Below, one piece after another: positions 35,925 to 44,950 of a stretch of DNA of 64,000 nt. Position 1 is the stretch's first letter. Each line of letters starts with the position of its first letter. Both the position numbers and the translations under genes were made by a program. Source of the stretch: Azospirillum oryzae. GTDB lineage: Bacteria > Pseudomonadota > Alphaproteobacteria > Azospirillales > Azospirillaceae. The DNA is taken from assembly GCF_900177515.1 (NCBI RefSeq), contig NZ_FXAK01000007.1:473501-537500 (forward strand). Reading direction: 5' to 3'. A model generated the notes under the pieces. It did not search any database and was not told where the DNA came from. It worked only from the letters and a program-made list of their open reading frames with translations.

Positions 35925-36464
35925 ATGAGCATGGAGTGGAACAAGATTTTCGGCGCCGTGCTGCTGGCCGGGCTGATCGCGATGCTGGCCGGATTCGCGT
36001 CCAAGGTGCTGGTTCATTCGAAGCCGCTCGAACAGAGCGTCTATGTCATCGCGACGCCCGAGGGGGCCAGCGCGCCCGCCGACAAGGGTGCCGCTCCCAC
36101 CGGTCCGGCGCCGATTGCGCCGCTGCTCGCCGCCGCCAGCCCGGAAGCCGGCCAGAAGGTCGCCAAGGCCTGCGCCGCCTGCCACAGCTTCGACAAGGGC
36201 GGTGCGGCCAAGGTCGGCCCGAACCTGTATGGCATCGTCGGCGGTCCGAAGGGCCACATGCAGGGCTTCAGCTATTCCGATGCCCTGGTCAAGACCGGCG
36301 GCACCTGGACCTATGACGATCTGAACAAGTTCCTCTACAACCCGAAGGAATACGCTCCGGGCACCAAGATGACCTTCGCCGGACTGAAGAAGGACGACGA
36401 CCGCGCCGCCGTGATCGCCTACCTGCGCTCGCTGGCCGACAGCCCGCAGCCGCTGCCGCAATAA
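35925..36464 (+). CDS. cycM: Membrane-anchored cytochrome c (CycM-like)
   Basis: The 179-residue protein has an N-terminal membrane anchor (FGAVLLAGLIAMLAGFASKV, residues 9-28), an Ala/Pro-rich linker, and a class I cytochrome c domain. The heme attachment site is CAACH (83-87) and the distal ligand lies in GTKMTF (Met149). CycM carries electrons from the bc1 complex to the aa3 oxidase in rhizobia, and the neighbouring kdsB-pheA supports this identity. ATG 35925 has AAAAGGGG upstream; the ATG two codons later is an alternative. A strong terminator follows. Confidence 0.92.
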   Translation: MSMEWNKIFGAVLLAGLIAMLAGFASKVLVHSKPLEQSVYVIATPEGASAPADKGAAPTGPAPIAPLLAAASPEAGQKVAKACAACHSFDKGGAAKVGPNLYGIVGGPKGHMQGFSYSDALVKTGGTWTYDDLNKFLYNPKEYAPGTKMTFAGLKKDDDRAAVIAYLRSLADSPQPLPQ

Positions 36465-36517
36465 GGCTGCCGCAGTAAGGCTAAAGACACCGGGCGCCGC
36501 CGCGGCCGGAAGAAATA

Positions 36518-36551
36518 GGCCCCGCTCTCGCAGGAGGGCGGGGCCTTTTTT
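36518..36551 (+). terminator. Intrinsic terminator after the cytochrome gene
   Basis: An 8-bp stem GGCCCCGC/GCGGGGCC (36518-36525 with 36538-36545) with a 12-nt loop is followed by six T residues. It starts 53 bp after the cytochrome stop and 18 bp before the stop of the convergent Nudix gene. Confidence 0.9.
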
Positions 36552-36568
36552 GTGTGCCGGAGTCGGGC

Positions 36569-37444
36569 CTACCGGCGCAGGCCGCAGGCGATCTCCAGAT
36601 AGTCGGGCTCATTCTCCGGGGTCAGCCAGCCGTGGCGGACCAGGAAATCGATCACCACAAGGTTGACGTTGAACTTCCAGTCGCCGGTGCCGCGCACCGA
36701 GTCGGCCACCTTGTCCAGCGGCCAGAGCTCGAAGCACTCCACCTCGCCGTCGGTGTTGACCGGGGTGACGCCGGGCGGAAGCTCCAGGTCATAGACGAAC
36801 AGGCGGTCGCGCTTCAGCCCGGCCGGCGTCTCCATGGTGTAGCTGATGGCGCCGACCGGCACGGCGCGGCGCGCGGTCTCGGCGTCGAGCCCGGCCTCCT
36901 CCGCCGCCTCCTTCTCCAGATTTTCGGCCAGCGACAGACCGATGGGCTGGCCGCCGGCGATCAGGTTGTCGAACTGGCCCGGCGCCACCTCCCGGTCGCG
37001 GGCGCGGCGGCCGACCCACAGCAGAAGGCCGCCAGCCTCATTACCGCCCGCCTCATCGCGGACGAAGCCGTTGACGTGTAGGCCATAGGCTTCGATGCCG
37101 AAGGCGCCGACCGCGGCACGGTCCAGCCGGGCCAACGGCTCCGCCCCCCAGCGCGGCAGGATGGGGTAATATTCCCCGCGCAGCGCGGTGACCGTGCCCT
37201 GCTCCACCAGATAGGCGGCGGCATGGTCGAGCAGGGTGGACCGCGCCTCGAAGTCCCGGATCTCGGGTGCGATGGTCAGCCGCTCGGCGGTGGCGACGAA
37301 GCCTGGATCGACGCCGGGCAGCGCCTCGGCCAGGGCATGGCGTACCCAGCCCACGGTGTGGCCGTCCAGCTCGAAGGGGCGGAAGCCGGACAGGTCGTGC
37401 GCGTTGCACGCGCGGATGTGATCGAGGAAGCTCATGCATCCCAT
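36569..37444 (-). CDS. DUF4743 domain Nudix hydrolase
   Basis: The 291-residue protein has an N-terminal DUF4743 region (about 1-120; FRPFELDGHTVGWVRHALAE) and a C-terminal Nudix domain. The Nudix box is seen as GGQPIGLSLAENLEKEAAEE (about residues 163-182), with the expected acidic metal ligands at its end. This pair occurs in proteins related to the fungal Tnr3 N-terminal part, some of which destroy oxidised thiamine diphosphate; that role here is an inference. ATG 37435, three codons in, is an equally good start. No thiamine gene is adjacent. Confidence 0.9.
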   Translation of the reverse strand: MGCMSFLDHIRACNAHDLSGFRPFELDGHTVGWVRHALAEALPGVDPGFVATAERLTIAPEIRDFEARSTLLDHAAAYLVEQGTVTALRGEYYPILPRWGAEPLARLDRAAVGAFGIEAYGLHVNGFVRDEAGGNEAGGLLLWVGRRARDREVAPGQFDNLIAGGQPIGLSLAENLEKEAAEEAGLDAETARRAVPVGAISYTMETPAGLKRDRLFVYDLELPPGVTPVNTDGEVECFELWPLDKVADSVRGTGDWKFNVNLVVIDFLVRHGWLTPENEPDYLEIACGLRR

Positions 37445-37666
37445 CTAAACGGGGCCGGAGGACCGGCGCAACCGCTCATCCAGGGCAGTCCGCCCCTCTT
37501 ATTTTTGGACATCTTGCGCGGCACTGGTTGCCATCGTACACAGGTTCAGTCACGAAATGACCCTCGGCGCCAGTCCGCCGCGGGTGGCTCAAGCGAAAGG
37601 GCGGGCGTGGTGGCTGACCGGTCGGCTGAGGATGCTGCGGAAGATGCCGGGGCAGGCGGGACGGAG

Positions 37667-38065
37667 ATGCCGTTCGGCGCCCTGTCGGTCCTGGTGATCG
37701 AGGACGAGTCCTTCACCCGCATGGTGTTGGCGAAGATGCTGGGCACGCTGGGCGTCAAGGCGGTGCATCAGGCCGCCGACGGCGAGTCGGGCCTCGCCGC
37801 CGTCGCCGCCCATTCTCCCGATCTGGTGCTGTGCGACGTGGAAATGCAGCCGATGGACGGCTTCGGCTTCGTCCGTGCGCTCCGCGTCGGCGGCGAGCCG
37901 CACCGGCATGCCCTGCCGGTGGTGTTGATGAGCGGGCGCGTCGACGGCGACCGCGAGGCCCAGGCGCGTGACTGCGGCGCCGACGCGGTGCTGGCCAAGC
38001 CGGTCACCCCCGCCGGCCTGCGCGACGTCCTGGCCATGGGGCTGGGGACCAGGCTTCCGGCCTGA
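37667..38065 (+). CDS. Single-domain response regulator (CheY-like)
   Basis: The 132-residue protein is a stand-alone receiver. It has the acidic pair in VIEDES (about 10-15), phosphoacceptor D57 in LVLCDVEMQPMDGF, serine of the LMSG motif (S89) and K111 in LAKPV. There is no output domain, so it should act by protein contact, as in phosphorelays or chemotaxis. No histidine kinase is adjacent. An upstream GTG at 37608 would add a disordered Glu/Ala extension; ATG 37667 has GGAG close by. Confidence 0.85.
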   Translation: MPFGALSVLVIEDESFTRMVLAKMLGTLGVKAVHQAADGESGLAAVAAHSPDLVLCDVEMQPMDGFGFVRALRVGGEPHRHALPVVLMSGRVDGDREAQARDCGADAVLAKPVTPAGLRDVLAMGLGTRLPA

Positions 38066-39001
38066 AGCGGGTCTTGCCCGAAAGTCGCGTCTGCCGCCTG
38101 TGATTGTCGCGCCCGACGATGGCGGCCGGCCGGGCAGGGGCCCCTCCTTAAAATTTCCCGCCCCGTGGCAAGCTTGCCAAGCCATTGAAACAATTCGGTA
38201 ATCCAGCGGTAATCCCCCGCCGCGCCGCGTCATTGCCGCATCCTCACCCAATTTCCGCCTTGTTGATGAGGACGATTGGGACGCAACATGATCTCAAAGA
38301 GGGATTGGGCGAGGTATTGGGGCGAGGTGTTACGGAACACCGGCCATACGATACGGCCAGCCGCAATGTCGCTTGCGAGATTTTGTTAAGGTTTGGAGTC
38401 CAGCATCGACGGTAAATCCCTGCGCCGTGCTTGGTCGAGGCGGCGCGCTTGCTTGAGGAGGCCGATGGCGTGATCAAGAGGGCCCGATCGAACCGCAATG
38501 GATCGACCAGCACTGGGCAACTCTCCCCGACCGGACGGGCAACGACGACTGCCGCCGGATACACGCCGTCTCTCTGCAAAACCGTCACATCCCATTCGCC
38601 GAACCTTCCGCCTCACGCGCGGCAATCACGCGCGTTGGTTGAGCAGGTGCGCTCGCCGCATCGACTCTGGCCGTGGGACCTAGGTCCTATGGCTGAGGCC
38701 GGCTTCATGGCGGGCTTTCCGGCTATGGAGCCTGAGTGCCTGGAAAGCTCCAGGTGGAGCATTACATTCAAAAATGACTCGTTCGGGGGTTGCCGCGTCG
38801 CAGGACGGACGGCTCCCGGCCTTCACAGGACCGTTCCTTTCACCAGACCGCTGGCTTCTACCGCTGAGCGGGGAGGCTGCGGACCCCTTGAGGTCCGCGT
38901 CTTCCCTGGAGTGCCCCATGGATCGCGGCATGCGCCGCGGCCTGCCGCCGCAGCCACCGGCGGCGCCCCGGCGCATCGGACCAGATAAGACGGAGCGACG
39001 A
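38066..39001. other. 936-bp gene-free region upstream of prkA
   Basis: No reading frame here shows convincing protein features. It contains a 14-bp palindrome TGGCAAGCTTGCCA (38166-38179), a GGTGTT/AACACC hairpin (38326-38341), and a 12-base tandem repeat of the GGGCGAGGTNTT type just before it. A perfect 7-bp stem GCGGACC/GGTCCGC is at 38879-38898, about 100 bp before prkA. The base composition is slightly lower in GC than the genes. It probably holds the promoter and a structured leader of the prkA operon, or an unannotated small RNA. Confidence 0.5.
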
Positions 39002-40948
39002 ATGTTCCCGGCCGACGAACTGTTCACGCGCTACACGCAGAATTACGAGACCCGCCGCGAGACCGAGATGTCCTTGATGGACTATCTCCAGCTGTGCCGC
39101 GACGACCCCATGTCCTACGCCTCGGCCTCCGAACGCATCCTGGCCGCCATCGGCGAACCGGAGGTGGTCGACACGGCCCGCGACCCGCGGCTGGGCCGCA
39201 TCTTCATGAACCGGACCATCAAGGTCTATCCCGCCTTCTCCGAGTTCTACGGCATGGAGGAGACGATCGAGCGGATCGTCGGCTTCTTCCGGCACGCCGC
39301 GCAGGGCCTGGAGGAGCGCAAGCAGATCCTCTACCTGCTGGGCCCGGTCGGCGGCGGCAAGTCGTCGCTGGCGGAGCGGCTGAAGTCGCTGGTGGAGAAA
39401 TGCCCGATCTACGTCCTGAAGGCCGGCAAGGAGATCAGCCCGATCTTCGAAAGCCCGCTCGGCCTGTTCAACCCGGACGAGATCGGCGACGAGCTTGAGG
39501 AACGCTTCGGCATTCCCAAGCGCCGCCTGACCGGGCTGATGAGCCCTTGGGCGGTCAAGCGCCTCGACGAATTCGGCGGCGACATCAACCGCTTCAAGGT
39601 GGTGAAACTCCACCCCAGCAAGCTGCGCCAGATCGGCGTGACCAAGACCGAGCCGGGCGACGAGAACAACCAGGACATCTCGTCGCTGGTCGGCAAGGTC
39701 GACATCCGCAAGCTGGAGATCTACAGCCAGAACGATCCCGACGCCTACAGCTTCTCCGGCGGCCTGAACCGGGCGACCCAGGGCATGCTGGAATTCGTCG
39801 AGATGTTCAAGGCGCCGATCAAGATGCTGCATCCCCTGCTGACCGCGACGCAGGAGGGCAACTATGTCGGGTCGGAGAATATCGGCGCCATCCCGTTCCA
39901 GGGCGTGATCCTGGCCCACTCCAACGAGGCGGAGTGGCAGACCTTCAAGAACAACAAGAACAACGAAGCCTTCATCGACCGCATCTGCGTCATCAAGGTC
40001 CCCTACTGCCTGCGGGTGGCGGAGGAGCAGAAGATCTACGAGAAGCTGGTCCGCAGTTCCGATCTGGCGACCGCGCCCTGCGCCCCGGCGACGCTGGAGA
40101 TGCTGGCCCGCTTCTCGGTTCTGTCGCGTCTGCGCGAGCATCCGAACAGCAGCTTCTACAGCAAGATGCGGGTCTATGACGGCGAGAGCGTCAAGGAGAC
40201 CGATCCCAAGGCCAAGTCGATGCAGGAGTACAAGGACCAGGCCGGCGTCGACGAGGGCATGGGCGGCATCTCGACCCGCTTCGCCTTCAAGGTCCTGGCC
40301 TCCACCTTCAACTACGACTCGACGGAGATCTCGGCCGATCCTGTGCATCTGATGTATGTGCTGGAACAGGCGATCAAGCGCGAACAGTTCCCGGAGGAGA
40401 CGGAGAAGAAGTACGTCGAGTTCATCAAGGCCGAACTCGCCCCGCGCTATGCCGAGTTCATCGGCAACGAGATCCAGAAGGCTTATCTGGAATCCTACTC
40501 CGACTACGGCCAGAACCTGTTCGACCGCTATGTCGACTATGCCGACGCCTGGATCGAAGATCAGGACTTCAAGGATCCCGACACCGGCCAGCTGATGAAC
40601 CGCGAACTGCTGAACCAGGAACTGACCAAGATCGAGAAGCCGGCGGGCATCGCCAACCCGAAGGACTTCCGCAACGAGGTGGTGAAGTTCGCCCTGCGCG
40701 CCCGGGCTGCCAATGCCGGACGCAACCCGTCCTGGACCTCCTACGAGAAGATCCGCGAGGTGATCGAGAAGCGGATGTTCAGCCAGGTCGAGGATCTGCT
40801 GCCGGTCATCAGCTTCGGTTCGAAGAAGGACGGCGAGACCGAGAAGAAGCACACCGAGTTCGTCTCGCGCATGATGTCGCGCGGCTATACCGAGCGGCAG
40901 GTCCGCCGGCTGGTCGAATGGTACATGCGGGTGAAGCAGGCGGGCTGA
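39002..40948 (+). CDS. prkA: PrkA-family AAA+ serine protein kinase (YeaG-like)
   Basis: The 648-residue protein aligns in layout with E. coli YeaG and Bacillus PrkA. It has an N-terminal segment with MSLMDYLQLCRDDPMSYASA, an AAA+ core with Walker A GPVGGGKS (114-121), and a C-terminal PrkA domain. YeaG is a stress and starvation kinase or AAA+ protease-like protein in enterobacteria, working with YeaH. ATG 39002 has GGAGCGACGA upstream. It is first of a prkA-yeaH-spoVR set with a strong hairpin after it. Confidence 0.96.
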   Translation: MFPADELFTRYTQNYETRRETEMSLMDYLQLCRDDPMSYASASERILAAIGEPEVVDTARDPRLGRIFMNRTIKVYPAFSEFYGMEETIERIVGFFRHAAQGLEERKQILYLLGPVGGGKSSLAERLKSLVEKCPIYVLKAGKEISPIFESPLGLFNPDEIGDELEERFGIPKRRLTGLMSPWAVKRLDEFGGDINRFKVVKLHPSKLRQIGVTKTEPGDENNQDISSLVGKVDIRKLEIYSQNDPDAYSFSGGLNRATQGMLEFVEMFKAPIKMLHPLLTATQEGNYVGSENIGAIPFQGVILAHSNEAEWQTFKNNKNNEAFIDRICVIKVPYCLRVAEEQKIYEKLVRSSDLATAPCAPATLEMLARFSVLSRLREHPNSSFYSKMRVYDGESVKETDPKAKSMQEYKDQAGVDEGMGGISTRFAFKVLASTFNYDSTEISADPVHLMYVLEQAIKREQFPEETEKKYVEFIKAELAPRYAEFIGNEIQKAYLESYSDYGQNLFDRYVDYADAWIEDQDFKDPDTGQLMNRELLNQELTKIEKPAGIANPKDFRNEVVKFALRARAANAGRNPSWTSYEKIREVIEKRMFSQVEDLLPVISFGSKKDGETEKKHTEFVSRMMSRGYTERQVRRLVEWYMRVKQAG

Positions 40949-40974
40949 CGACCCGGCAGGTTGGGGGCGCTTAA

Positions 40975-41011
40975 TTGCCGCGGGGCGGGGTGTTGCAACG
41001 CCCCGCGGCAA
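40975..41011. other. 13-bp-stem hairpin between prkA and yeaH
   Basis: TTGCCGCGGGGCG (40975-40987) pairs perfectly with CGCCCCGCGGCAA (40999-41011) across an 11-nt loop. No U-tract follows in either direction. It starts 26 bp after the prkA stop and ends 68 bp before yeaH, so it may stabilise the prkA message or attenuate read-through. Confidence 0.7.
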
Positions 41012-41079
41012 CCCCACTGTCATAGAATGCTGTCAGAGTTCGAAGGCCGCGTGACGAAACGGGTGGGAGGGCCAGCCCC

Positions 41080-42375
41080 TTGATGAACATCATCGACCGT
41101 CGCCTGAACCCGCAGGGCAAGAGCCTGGCCAACCGCCAGCGCTTCCTGCGCCGTGCCAAGGAACAGGTGGTCAAGGCGGTCCGCGACGCCTCCGGCAAAC
41201 GGGGCATCCAGGATATCGAGAACGGCGAGAAGGTGACGATCGCCGCCGGCGGGGTGCGCGAACCGTCCTTCCACCGCGCCTCGCAGGGCGGGGTGCGCGA
41301 CTATGTCGTGCCCGGCAACAAGGAATATGTGGAAGGCGACACCATCCAGCGCCCGGACGGCGGCGGTGGCGGCCGCGGCAGCGAAGGCAGCCCGGACGGG
41401 GAGGGCGAGGACGAGTTCCGCTTCGTCCTGTCGCGCGACGAGTTCCTCGACATCTTCCTGGAGGATCTGGAGCTTCCCGATCTGGTGAAGCAGAAGGTCA
41501 AGCAGTCCGAATCGCACACGCTGACGCGGGCGGGCTATTCGGTGTCGGGATCGCCCGCCAACCTGAACCTCGTCCGCACCATGCGGAACAGCCTGTCGCG
41601 CCGCATCGCGCTGAAGCGCCCGAAGCGCGACGAGATCCGCGAGCTGGAGGAGATGCTGCGCGAGGCGGAGGAGGCCGGCGAGGATGCCGAGCAGATCCAG
41701 GCACTGCGCGAACAGCTGGAACACATCGTCCTGCGCTCCAAGCGCATTCCCTTCATCGACCCGATCGACGTCCGGTTCAACCGGTTCGAGACGGTGCCGA
41801 AGCCGATCGCCCAGGCGGTGATGTTCTGCCTGATGGACGTGTCGGGGTCGATGACCGAGCATATGAAGGATCTGGCCAAGCGCTTCTTCATGCTGCTGTA
41901 CCTGTTCCTCAAGCGGCGGTACCGGTCGGTCGACATCGTCTTCATCCGCCACACCCACGAGGCCAAGGAGGTGGACGAGGAAACCTTCTTCTACTCCACC
42001 GAGACCGGCGGCACCGTGGTGTCGACGGCGCTGGAGGAGATGCAGAAGGTGGTGCAGGAGCGCTACCCGCACAATGAATGGAACATCTACGCCGCCCAGG
42101 CGTCGGACGGCGACAACATGTCGTCGGACAACGCCAAGTCGGCGACCCTGCTGCGCGACGTCATCCTGCCGATGTGCCAGTATTTCGCCTACATCGAGGT
42201 GGCGGCGGAACACAACATGGGCCTGTCGGCGCTGGGCCGCGAGACCGAGCTGTGGCGCACCTACAAGCAGGTGCAGAGCCCGGAACGCCCGCTGGCGATG
42301 CGCCGTGTCCGCTCCCGCCGGGAGATCTTCCCGGTCTTCCGCGAGCTGTTCGCCCGCGAGAAGGCGGGGGCGTAA
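41080..42375 (+). CDS. yeaH: YeaH/YhbH family protein (DUF444, VWA-like)
   Basis: This protein of about 431 residues begins (M)MNIIDRRLNPQGKSLANRQR, as in E. coli YeaH. The N-terminal part has FHRASQGGVRDYVVPGNKEY and a Gly-rich GGGGGRGSEG linker. The C-terminal half is a von Willebrand-like domain with MFCLMDVSGSMTEHMK (metal-site DxSxS). It is always found with PrkA and SpoVR. Start: TTG 41080 has GGGAGG 9 nt upstream; ATG 41083 is the next codon. Its partners lie on both sides, supporting one operon. Confidence 0.95.
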   Translation: MMNIIDRRLNPQGKSLANRQRFLRRAKEQVVKAVRDASGKRGIQDIENGEKVTIAAGGVREPSFHRASQGGVRDYVVPGNKEYVEGDTIQRPDGGGGGRGSEGSPDGEGEDEFRFVLSRDEFLDIFLEDLELPDLVKQKVKQSESHTLTRAGYSVSGSPANLNLVRTMRNSLSRRIALKRPKRDEIRELEEMLREAEEAGEDAEQIQALREQLEHIVLRSKRIPFIDPIDVRFNRFETVPKPIAQAVMFCLMDVSGSMTEHMKDLAKRFFMLLYLFLKRRYRSVDIVFIRHTHEAKEVDEETFFYSTETGGTVVSTALEEMQKVVQERYPHNEWNIYAAQASDGDNMSSDNAKSATLLRDVILPMCQYFAYIEVAAEHNMGLSALGRETELWRTYKQVQSPERPLAMRRVRSRREIFPVFRELFAREKAGA

Positions 42376-42404
42376 GGGACGCCTGAGGGGATAGAGGAAA
42401 ATCA

Positions 42405-42436
42405 CCGCCCCCTCCCGTACTGGGGGGCCGGGGCGG
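42405..42436. other. Hairpin between yeaH and spoVR
   Basis: CCGCCCC (42405-42411) pairs with GGGGCGG (42430-42436) over an 18-nt loop. It ends 15 bp before the spoVR start, close to the AAGGGGAG ribosome site, so it could affect spoVR translation. Confidence 0.5.
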
Positions 42437-42451
42437 AAGGGGAGATCGAGA

Positions 42452-44005
42452 ATGACGGCTGTGATCACCAGACCCGACGCGCTGCTGTATGACGGCGTCG
42501 AGTGGGATTACGACAAGATCAAGCGCGTCTACGACGCCGTCGAGCACATCGCGCTGAAGGAGATGGGCCTCGACGTCTATCCCAACCAGATCGAGGTCAT
42601 CACCGCCGAGCAGATGCTCGACGCCTATTCGTCCATCGGCATGCCGCTGATGTACAAGCATTGGTCCTTCGGCAAGCATTTCGCCCGCGACGAGATGATG
42701 TACCGCAAAGGCTATCGCGGCCTCGCCTACGAGATCGTCATCAACTCCAGCCCCTGCATCAGCTACATCATGGAAGAGAACACCATGACGATGCAGACGC
42801 TGGTGATCGCGCATGCCGCCTTCGGCCACAATCATTTCTTCAAGAACAACCAGCTGTTCCAGCAATGGACCGATGCCGAGGGCATCCTGGACTATCTGGA
42901 ATTCGCCAAGACCTACATCACCCATTGCGAGGAACGCTACGGCCATGCCGCGGTGGAGCGGGTGCTGGACGCCGCCCATGCGCTGATGAGCCAGGGCGTG
43001 CACAAATATCCGAAGAAGCGCTCGGATCTCCGGACCGAGCAGCGGCGCGAGCGCGAGCGGCAGGAATATCAGGACCAGACCTTCAACGACCTGTGGCGCA
43101 CCGTGCCCAAGACTGCCGCCGGCCCGCGACCCAGCAAGTCCGTGTCGGAGCGCAAGAAGCTGCTGGGATTGCCGGAAGAGAACATCCTCTATTTCCTGGA
43201 GAAGAAGGCGCCGCGGCTGGAGCATTGGCAGCGCGAGATCCTGCGCATCGTCCGCCACATCTCGCAGTATTTCTATCCGCAGAAACAGACCAAGGTGATG
43301 AACGAGGGCTGCGCCACCTACGTCCATTACCAGATCATGAGCCGCCTGCACGAGACCGGCCAGATCAGCGAAGGCGCCTTCCTGGAGTTCCTGCACTCCC
43401 ACACGTCGGTGGTGTTCCAGCCGGAGTTCGACGACAAGCGCTTCTCCGGCCTGAACCCCTACGCGATCGGCTTCGCGATGATGCAGGACATCGCCCGCAT
43501 CGCCGAGAATCCGACCGACGAGGACCGCCAGTGGTTCCCCGACCTCGCCGGGCGCGGCGACGGCATGGCGGCGGTGCGCGAGGCCTGGGCCAATTTCCGC
43601 GACGAGAGCTTCGTGCTGCAATATCTCAGCCCGCATTTGATGCGGAAGCTGAAGCTGTTCAGCGTGCGCGACGACGCGGAGGACCCCTATCTGCTGGTCG
43701 ATCACATCCACAACGAGCGCGGCTATCGCGACATCCGCAAGAAGCTGGCCCGCCAATACGACCTGGGTTACCTGGAGCCGGACATCCAGATCGTCGACGT
43801 CGACCTTGCCGGCGACCGCAAGCTGATCCTGCAGCACCGCGTCACCAACGGCGTGCTGCTGGACGAGAGCGACGCCAAGGCGGTGCTGCGCCACATCGCC
43901 AACCTGTGGGGCTACGAGGTCCAGCTGATCGAGGTGTCGGCGATCTCCGAAGCGATCCTGAAGGAACATGCCGTGACGGCGCCCAGCGGGATCGGCGTGA
44001 TGTGA
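42452..44005 (+). CDS. spoVR: SpoVR family protein (YcgB-like)
   Basis: The 517-residue protein has the SpoVR signature, with MLDAYSSIGMPLMYKHWSFG, YEIVINSSPCISYIMEENT and FGHNHFFKNNQLF near the N-terminus. A second conserved region includes MNEGCATYVHYQIM near residue 285. The histidines and glutamates in HWSFGKHF, HNHFF and NEG suggest a metal site (inference). SpoVR acts in spore cortex formation in Bacillus; in non-spore-formers it is a stress/stationary protein of unknown activity encoded with prkA and yeaH, as here. Confidence 0.96.
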   Translation: MTAVITRPDALLYDGVEWDYDKIKRVYDAVEHIALKEMGLDVYPNQIEVITAEQMLDAYSSIGMPLMYKHWSFGKHFARDEMMYRKGYRGLAYEIVINSSPCISYIMEENTMTMQTLVIAHAAFGHNHFFKNNQLFQQWTDAEGILDYLEFAKTYITHCEERYGHAAVERVLDAAHALMSQGVHKYPKKRSDLRTEQRRERERQEYQDQTFNDLWRTVPKTAAGPRPSKSVSERKKLLGLPEENILYFLEKKAPRLEHWQREILRIVRHISQYFYPQKQTKVMNEGCATYVHYQIMSRLHETGQISEGAFLEFLHSHTSVVFQPEFDDKRFSGLNPYAIGFAMMQDIARIAENPTDEDRQWFPDLAGRGDGMAAVREAWANFRDESFVLQYLSPHLMRKLKLFSVRDDAEDPYLLVDHIHNERGYRDIRKKLARQYDLGYLEPDIQIVDVDLAGDRKLILQHRVTNGVLLDESDAKAVLRHIANLWGYEVQLIEVSAISEAILKEHAVTAPSGIGVM

Positions 44006-44057
44006 CGTAAAGGACCGGCTCCGCTACACTGCCGCCCATGCCAATATGGGGGAAGCG

Positions 44058-44945
44058 ATGGCGGCGGATCTGTTGGGCGGTGCGGGGCCGGTCGGACTGG
44101 TCAGGGCGAGGCATGGCCTGATGATGTACCGGCGCACCGACAGCGTCGTCGGCCGGTCGCTGGACTATTATGGCGAGTATTTCGAGCAGGAGGTCGCGCT
44201 GTTCCGCCAGTGCGTCCGGGCGGGGGACCGGGTGATCGACGTCGGCGCCAACATCGGCGCCCACACGGTGGCGCTGGCCCGGCTGGTCGGCCCCACCGGC
44301 CGGGTTCTGGCGCTGGAGCCCATCGACGCCAACCATCGGCTGCTGTGCGGCAATCTGGCGCTGAACGGACTGGACTGGGCGGACGGCATGCTGGCCGCCG
44401 CCGGGTCCGCCGATGGGGTGCTGCATCTTGCCGGCGTGGCGATGGACGCGGAGGGCAATTACGGCGCGCTGTCGCTGGACGCCTTGGCCGGCGACCGGCC
44501 GGTACCGGTTCATCGGTTGGATGGTCTGGCCTGTGAGGGGTCGGGCCGCATCCGTCTGATCAAGATCGACGTCGAGGGAATGGAGTCCGAGGTTCTGGAG
44601 GGCGCGCGCGGCCTGATCGCCCGCGACCGTCCGGTCCTCTATGTGGAGAATGACCGGCCGGACAAGTCGGCGGCCCTGATCCGCCTGCTGGGAGAGCTGG
44701 GCTATGCCTGCTATTGGTATCTGCCCGCCTTCCACAATCCCGCCAACTTCGCCGGCCGGTCGGAGCCGATCTTCGGCCATGGGCTGGTCGACAACGGCAC
44801 GGAGATCCGCGTGCTCGGCATGGGGATCAACCTGTTCTGCCTGCCGGCCGAAGCGGGCGCGCGTATCAATGGCCTGCTGCCGGTCGCCGATCCGGACGAA
44901 CATCCGCTGCGCCGCAGCCATAACGGGCGTTTCATTGGTGGTTGA
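44058..44945 (+). CDS. FkbM family methyltransferase
   Basis: The 295-residue protein has an SAM-binding motif VIDVGANIGAHTVALARLVG (about 60-79), followed by LALEPIDAN and LIKIDVEGMESEVLEGARGL, typical of the FkbM family. Members O-methylate sugars or glycans, sometimes on flagellin or polysaccharide. ATG 44058 has GGGGGA 4 nt upstream; ATG 44046 in frame lacks a ribosome site. It follows spoVR by about 50 bp on the same strand, but nothing connects their functions. The substrate is unknown. Confidence 0.9.
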   Translation: MAADLLGGAGPVGLVRARHGLMMYRRTDSVVGRSLDYYGEYFEQEVALFRQCVRAGDRVIDVGANIGAHTVALARLVGPTGRVLALEPIDANHRLLCGNLALNGLDWADGMLAAAGSADGVLHLAGVAMDAEGNYGALSLDALAGDRPVPVHRLDGLACEGSGRIRLIKIDVEGMESEVLEGARGLIARDRPVLYVENDRPDKSAALIRLLGELGYACYWYLPAFHNPANFAGRSEPIFGHGLVDNGTEIRVLGMGINLFCLPAEAGARINGLLPVADPDEHPLRRSHNGRFIGG

Positions 44946-44950
44946 GGGCG

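Noticed and set aside
38166..38179. TGGCAAGCTTGCCA considered as a sigma54 promoter
   Set aside because: GG and GC doublets are 9 bp apart instead of 12, so it does not fit the -24/-12 spacing.
38244..38588. Open frame of 114 codons (minus) in the prkA leader
   Set aside because: No family, no ribosome site, atypical composition, and it spans several palindromes; it is more likely non-coding.
38431..38988. Open frame of 185 codons (plus) upstream of prkA
   Set aside because: Sequence has no protein-like domain and overlaps other equally long frames, so nothing favours it.
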